From NCBI GenBank assembly GCA_937902445.1, contig CALELJ010000126.1, forward strand, positions 1-8,278: a stretch of DNA of 8,278 nucleotides, read 5' to 3'. Source of the DNA: an uncultured Treponema sp. (GTDB lineage Bacteria; Spirochaetota; Spirochaetia; Treponematales; Treponemataceae). The notes under the pieces were generated by a model, which saw nothing but the letters and a program-made list of their open reading frames with translations, was not told where the DNA came from and made no database searches. Of the stretch, positions 5,488 through 8,278 are shown piece by piece. The translations under genes were made by a program, and so were the position numbers. The stretch's first letter is position 1; the number at the start of each line of letters is the position of its first letter.

Positions 5488-5532
5488 AAAAGCCTTCCGC
5501 TATGGACACAACCACAACGGAAGGCTTTTTTT
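5488..5532. terminator. Bidirectional rho-independent terminator between serA and the MFS gene
   Basis: The stem GCCTTCCG (5492-5499) pairs with CGGAAGGC (5518-5525), extended by four A-T pairs, around an 18-base loop. Seven Ts follow on the plus strand. The A-rich left flank gives a T-run on the minus strand, so it can serve both convergent genes. Confidence 0.9.
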
Positions 5533-5554
5533 ATTGCTTTCATATTCCGATATT

Positions 5555-6778
5555 TCAATCTTCTTTGGACTGATTCTTCTTTACGTAAGCGGCTGAATAT
5601 TTTTTCCTGATCAAAAGAACACAGACCACAAGAAGAATTGGAAATCCGATTCCCGCAAGAACACCAGACTGAAGGTTGTCTCCGGCACGCTGTGAAATTG
5701 TTCCGACAATGGCAGGACCTGCGGCACCTCCCAAATCTCCGGCCAGGGCAAGCAAGGCAAACATGGCAGTTCCGCCTTTTGGAAGAATCTTTGATGAAAT
5801 GCTGATGGAACCCGGCCACATGATTCCAACAGAAAACCCGCAGAAAGCACAGCCTGCAAGACCCAGGACAGGAATGCCGGCAAAGGCGGCAAGAAGATAG
5901 CAAAGAAGACACATGATTCCTGAAGCCGCCATGAAAGATGCAAGATTCACTTTCTCACCAAACTTTCCGTAAAGAACACGACTGATTCCCATGCACAAAG
6001 CAAACCCACACGGACCTGCAAGATCGCCGACAGTCTTTGAGACGTGAAGCGCAGATTCTGCAAAAGCCGAAGCCCACTGGGCCATTGAAAGTTCCGAAGA
6101 ACCTGCACAGATCATGAGAATGATGAACAGCCAGAAAATCCTTGTCCTGAAAAGATTGGTGATGCTCATACTTTCACCTTCAGCGACAAGTTTTTCAATC
6201 GGACATGTTGCGAAATTATAGATGTTGTAAAGCGGAACAATAGACCAGATGAGAGCAAGAATTTTCCAGTTGTGGATTCCGAAGACCGCAAAGAAAAGTG
6301 TTGAACCAAGAATCACGCCAAGGGATCCCCAGCAATAAAAGGAATGAAGGAGACTCATGGTTCCTTCTTTGTTTTCAAAAGGACATGCCTCGATTATTGG
6401 ACTTGCAAGAACTTCCGTAAGGCCGCTTCCGACGGCATAGATGATTACGGAAAAAATAATTCCGGCATAGGGAGACTGAAAAAGTTCCGGGAGAAAAGAA
6501 AGGCATGCAAGACCGGCGAAGGAACAGATCTGGGATGCCATGATGCATATTCTATACCCGATTCTGTCAACAATTTTTGCACAGAACAGATCCACCACAA
6601 GCTGTGTAAAAAAGAAGGTCGTTGAAATCAATGCGAGATTGGCGAAACTGATTCTGAAATCATTGTGGAAAGTGAGGAAAAGCAAGGGGGCAAAGTTGGC
6701 GCAGATTGCCTGAGTTATGAAACTCAGATAGCAGGCCAGCAAAGTCTTTCTGTATTTCTTTTTTGCGTTCATATCCAT
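5555..6778 (-). CDS. Major facilitator superfamily transporter
   Basis: This is an inner-membrane secondary transporter; the substrate is unknown. The 407-residue product has about 12 hydrophobic helices in two halves, with a central loop near residues 192-212 (CPIEKLVAEGESMSITNLF). The MFS signature between helices 2 and 3 is present as DRIGYR (71-76). Features such as HSFYCWGSLG (145-154) and GSSELSMAQWAS (226-237) recall the fucose-permease-like group of sugar transporters, which is only a hint. The tail is lysine-rich and cytoplasmic. I start at the ATG 6776-6778, preceded by GGAG 4 bases upstream; a second ATG 6 bases in (6770-6772) is equally possible. The frame is open further upstream, but that part lies antisense to the DUF456 gene and is not real. 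It converges with serA and diverges from the DUF456 gene with a 67-bp gap. Confidence 0.88.
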   Translation of the reverse strand: MDMNAKKKYRKTLLACYLSFITQAICANFAPLLFLTFHNDFRISFANLALISTTFFFTQLVVDLFCAKIVDRIGYRICIMASQICSFAGLACLSFLPELFQSPYAGIIFSVIIYAVGSGLTEVLASPIIEACPFENKEGTMSLLHSFYCWGSLGVILGSTLFFAVFGIHNWKILALIWSIVPLYNIYNFATCPIEKLVAEGESMSITNLFRTRIFWLFIILMICAGSSELSMAQWASAFAESALHVSKTVGDLAGPCGFALCMGISRVLYGKFGEKVNLASFMAASGIMCLLCYLLAAFAGIPVLGLAGCAFCGFSVGIMWPGSISISSKILPKGGTAMFALLALAGDLGGAAGPAIVGTISQRAGDNLQSGVLAGIGFPILLVVCVLLIRKKYSAAYVKKNQSKED

Positions 6779-6845
6779 TTGTCTCCAGACGCTAATGCAT
6801 GATATTATTGAAGTATAACAGAAAGAAAACTTATAAGGAAACATT

Positions 6846-7322
6846 ATGGATACAATGATCATCATAGCTGCAATAGTTTTGCTTTGTCTTGGCGCCCTTG
6901 GAACCGTACTTCCGGTTTTGCCAGGACCACCTCTTGCCTGGGGAGCACTTCTTTGCGAATATTTTCTGCCCTCAAGTTCCATGTCGGTAACAACACTCAT
7001 AGTGACTTTCATCGCCGCTGTAGTCGTTACGATTGTCGATTTTGCGTTTCCTGCCATTCAGACAAAGAAGTCAGGCGGAACTAAATACGGCACCCGAGGT
7101 TCTCTCATCGGTCTCATTGCTGGACTTTTCACGGGCCCCTGGGGAATCATCATCGGTCCATTTCTTGGAGCCTTCATTGGAGAACTGATCCACGATCCAA
7201 ATGATGGCGGCAAGGCATTGCATTCAGCATGGGCATCTTTTCTGGGATTCATTTCCGGAACTCTCATAAAGATTGCCATCGTAGCAGTCTTTGCGGTTAT
7301 TTTCATTTTGAAACTGAAATAA
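6846..7322 (+). CDS. DUF456 family small membrane protein
   Basis: The 158 residues are almost entirely hydrophobic and glycine-rich, with about four membrane segments. The N-terminal motif LGALGTVLPVLPGPPLAWGA (15-34) and the later glycine-zipper run GLIAGLFTGPWGIIIGPFLG (89-108), followed by AFIGELIHD, are hallmarks of the DUF456 family. Its biochemical function is not established. A soluble loop sits near residues 72-85 (QTKKSGGTKYGTRG). The ATG has AAGGAA 6 bases upstream. The gene is divergent from the MFS transporter and ends before a terminator, so it appears monocistronic. A TATAAC (6814-6819) upstream may be its -10 box, without a clear -35. Confidence 0.87.
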   Translation: MDTMIIIAAIVLLCLGALGTVLPVLPGPPLAWGALLCEYFLPSSSMSVTTLIVTFIAAVVVTIVDFAFPAIQTKKSGGTKYGTRGSLIGLIAGLFTGPWGIIIGPFLGAFIGELIHDPNDGGKALHSAWASFLGFISGTLIKIAIVAVFAVIFILKLK

Positions 7323-7355
7323 AACTGCCGGAACAATTTCCGATATTCCATCTGC

Positions 7356-7400
7356 AAAAAAAATCCCGCTCCAAAAAACTGAAGCGGGATTCATTTTTTT
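7356..7400. terminator. Bidirectional rho-independent terminator between the DUF456 gene and ackA
   Basis: AATCCCGCT (7362-7370) pairs with AGCGGGATT (7383-7391) around a 12-base loop. A run of seven Ts (7394-7400) follows on the plus strand, and eight As (7356-7363) give a T-run on the minus strand. It serves both convergent genes. Confidence 0.9.
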
Positions 7401-7451
7401 CCTGACTGCAACACAAGACCGCAGAAAGGAAAATCATTCAATCATTTCTGA

Positions 7452-8278
7452 TTACTTTGCGCGGACAACAACCTTTGCAAGGTCAGGGCGCTTTACGAGG
7501 TCAGCCTTGAGTCCTTCTTCGCGAGCCTTATTTACATAGTCCTTGCTCTGGAAGCTGTATGTGAAGTTTGTATGAACATCGTATGTTCCCTTCATGAGGG
7601 CATAGGCATCTTCTGTCATTACAAGTTCTTCGTCTGTTGGAATTACGAAAATCTTTGTTGCGCTGTCATCAGCAGAAATGCATGTTTCAGCGTTTCCTGT
7701 AAATGACCACTGGTTCTTCTGCTCGTCAATCTTGATTCCGTAGTTTTCAAGTCCCTGTGTAGACTTAAGGCGGAATACTGGACCACGTTCACCAACACCG
7801 GCTGTGAATACGATTGCATCTACGCGGCCAAGTTCTGCCATGTAAGCACCGATATATTTCTTGATGCGGAGAGCTTCCATTTCGATACAGAGCTTTGCCT
7901 TTTCATCTCCGTCCTTTGCTGCCATTTCAACATCACGGCGGTCTGCAAACTTTCCTGTAACACCGAGACATCCAGACTTCTTGTTGAGTGCTGTGTCCAT
8001 TTCGTCTGCTGACATTCCTGTCTTGCGCATGATGTAGAATGGAAGGGCTGGGTCAAGGTCACCAGAACGTGTACCCATTACGAGACCTTCAAGAGGTGTG
8101 ATACCCATTGTTGTGTCGTAGCACTTTCCGTTCTTTACAGCACACATTGAAGCACCATTACCGATGTGGCAGATGATTACGTTTGTATCTTCTGGCTTCT
8201 TTCCAAGGAGAACTGAAGCACGCTTTGCTGTGTAGAGGAAGGATGTTCCGTGGAAACCGTACTTGCGTGCAGCGTACT
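7452..8278 (-). CDS. ackA: Acetate kinase, C-terminal part (5' end beyond window)
   Basis: AckA interconverts acetyl phosphate + ADP and acetate + ATP, the energy-yielding last step of acetate fermentation. About 274 C-terminal codons are present; the start lies past the right edge. Visible signatures, in order, are YGFHGTSF, CHIGNGASMCAV (usual HLGNGxS), MGITPLEGLVMGTRSGDLDP with the catalytic arginine in TRSGD, the adenosine-loop counterpart VFTAGVGERGPVFR, and PTDEELVM holding the conserved Glu of the TNEEL motif. Two oddities stand out. The second His of the usual HGTSH is Phe (codon 8238-8240). After EELVMTEDAY there are also ~45 more residues, longer than the short tail of E. coli-type AckA and rich in Lys, Val and Asp. 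Codon use is highly biased, as in serC and serA. A bidirectional terminator lies just downstream of the stop. Confidence 0.95.
   Translation of the reverse strand, partial: YAARKYGFHGTSFLYTAKRASVLLGKKPEDTNVIICHIGNGASMCAVKNGKCYDTTMGITPLEGLVMGTRSGDLDPALPFYIMRKTGMSADEMDTALNKKSGCLGVTGKFADRRDVEMAAKDGDEKAKLCIEMEALRIKKYIGAYMAELGRVDAIVFTAGVGERGPVFRLKSTQGLENYGIKIDEQKNQWSFTGNAETCISADDSATKIFVIPTDEELVMTEDAYALMKGTYDVHTNFTYSFQSKDYVNKAREEGLKADLVKRPDLAKVVVRAK

Noticed and set aside
6779..7057. N-terminal extension of the MFS transporter
   Set aside because: The extension is antisense to the well-supported DUF456 gene and adds about 93 residues not expected for the family.
1..8278. CRISPR array, toxin-antitoxin or phage-defence operon
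   Set aside because: No regularly spaced repeats, and none of the genes matches such systems; the window is mainly metabolic and transport genes.

Overview
This 8.3 kb stretch looks like the chromosome of a host-associated Treponema (Spirochaetota). The clues are moderate GC, a fragment of a BspA/TpLRR-type leucine-rich repeat (a repeat abundant in treponemes), a Rex-type redox repressor, a phosphoserine aminotransferase / short ACT-type phosphoglycerate dehydrogenase pair, and a fermentative acetate kinase. The genus is an inference from gene content and style; no marker gene for taxonomy is present.

Layout. Bases 1 to about 78 are unlike the rest: they are about 69% GC and, on the minus strand, encode one LRR repeat unit. 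This unit abuts the receiver domain of a two-component protein on the plus strand (to 475), whose own N-terminal part is missing. The junction is either a recombination breakpoint or an assembly chimera. A small cysteine-containing exported protein of unknown function follows (486-956). It converges with a minus-strand endonuclease/exonuclease/phosphatase (EEP) lipoprotein, for which I assign a TTG start at 1967. A 286-bp divergent intergenic region (1980-2265) carries three equally spaced dyads of the form GTGA-N6-TCAC. These are probable operators for Rex (2266-2868) or for a CRP/FNR-type factor.

rex is followed by serC (2923-4047) and serA (4290-5468). Together they make two of the three steps from 3-phosphoglycerate to serine; a phosphoserine phosphatase is not in the window. 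Both use a strongly biased codon set typical of highly expressed genes. The 242-bp gap between them contains a 127-bp imperfect inverted-repeat element (MITE-like or a large transcript hairpin). It also holds a perfect 14-bp stem-loop whose base touches the serA Shine-Dalgarno sequence. serA ends in a bidirectional rho-independent terminator.

Beyond it are a minus-strand 12-TM major facilitator transporter (5555-6778) and, divergently, a DUF456 glycine-rich membrane protein (6846-7322). A second bidirectional terminator follows. Last comes the C-terminal two thirds of acetate kinase (minus strand, cut by the right edge). Rex senses NADH/NAD+, SerA produces NADH, and AckA is the ATP-yielding end of fermentation, so a redox/fermentation theme is plausible. 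Only the proximity of rex to serC-serA is actually seen here.

I found no defence system, CRISPR array, tRNA or rRNA. The most noteworthy signals are non-coding: the LRR/receiver junction, the serC-serA intergenic hairpins and the rex operator array.
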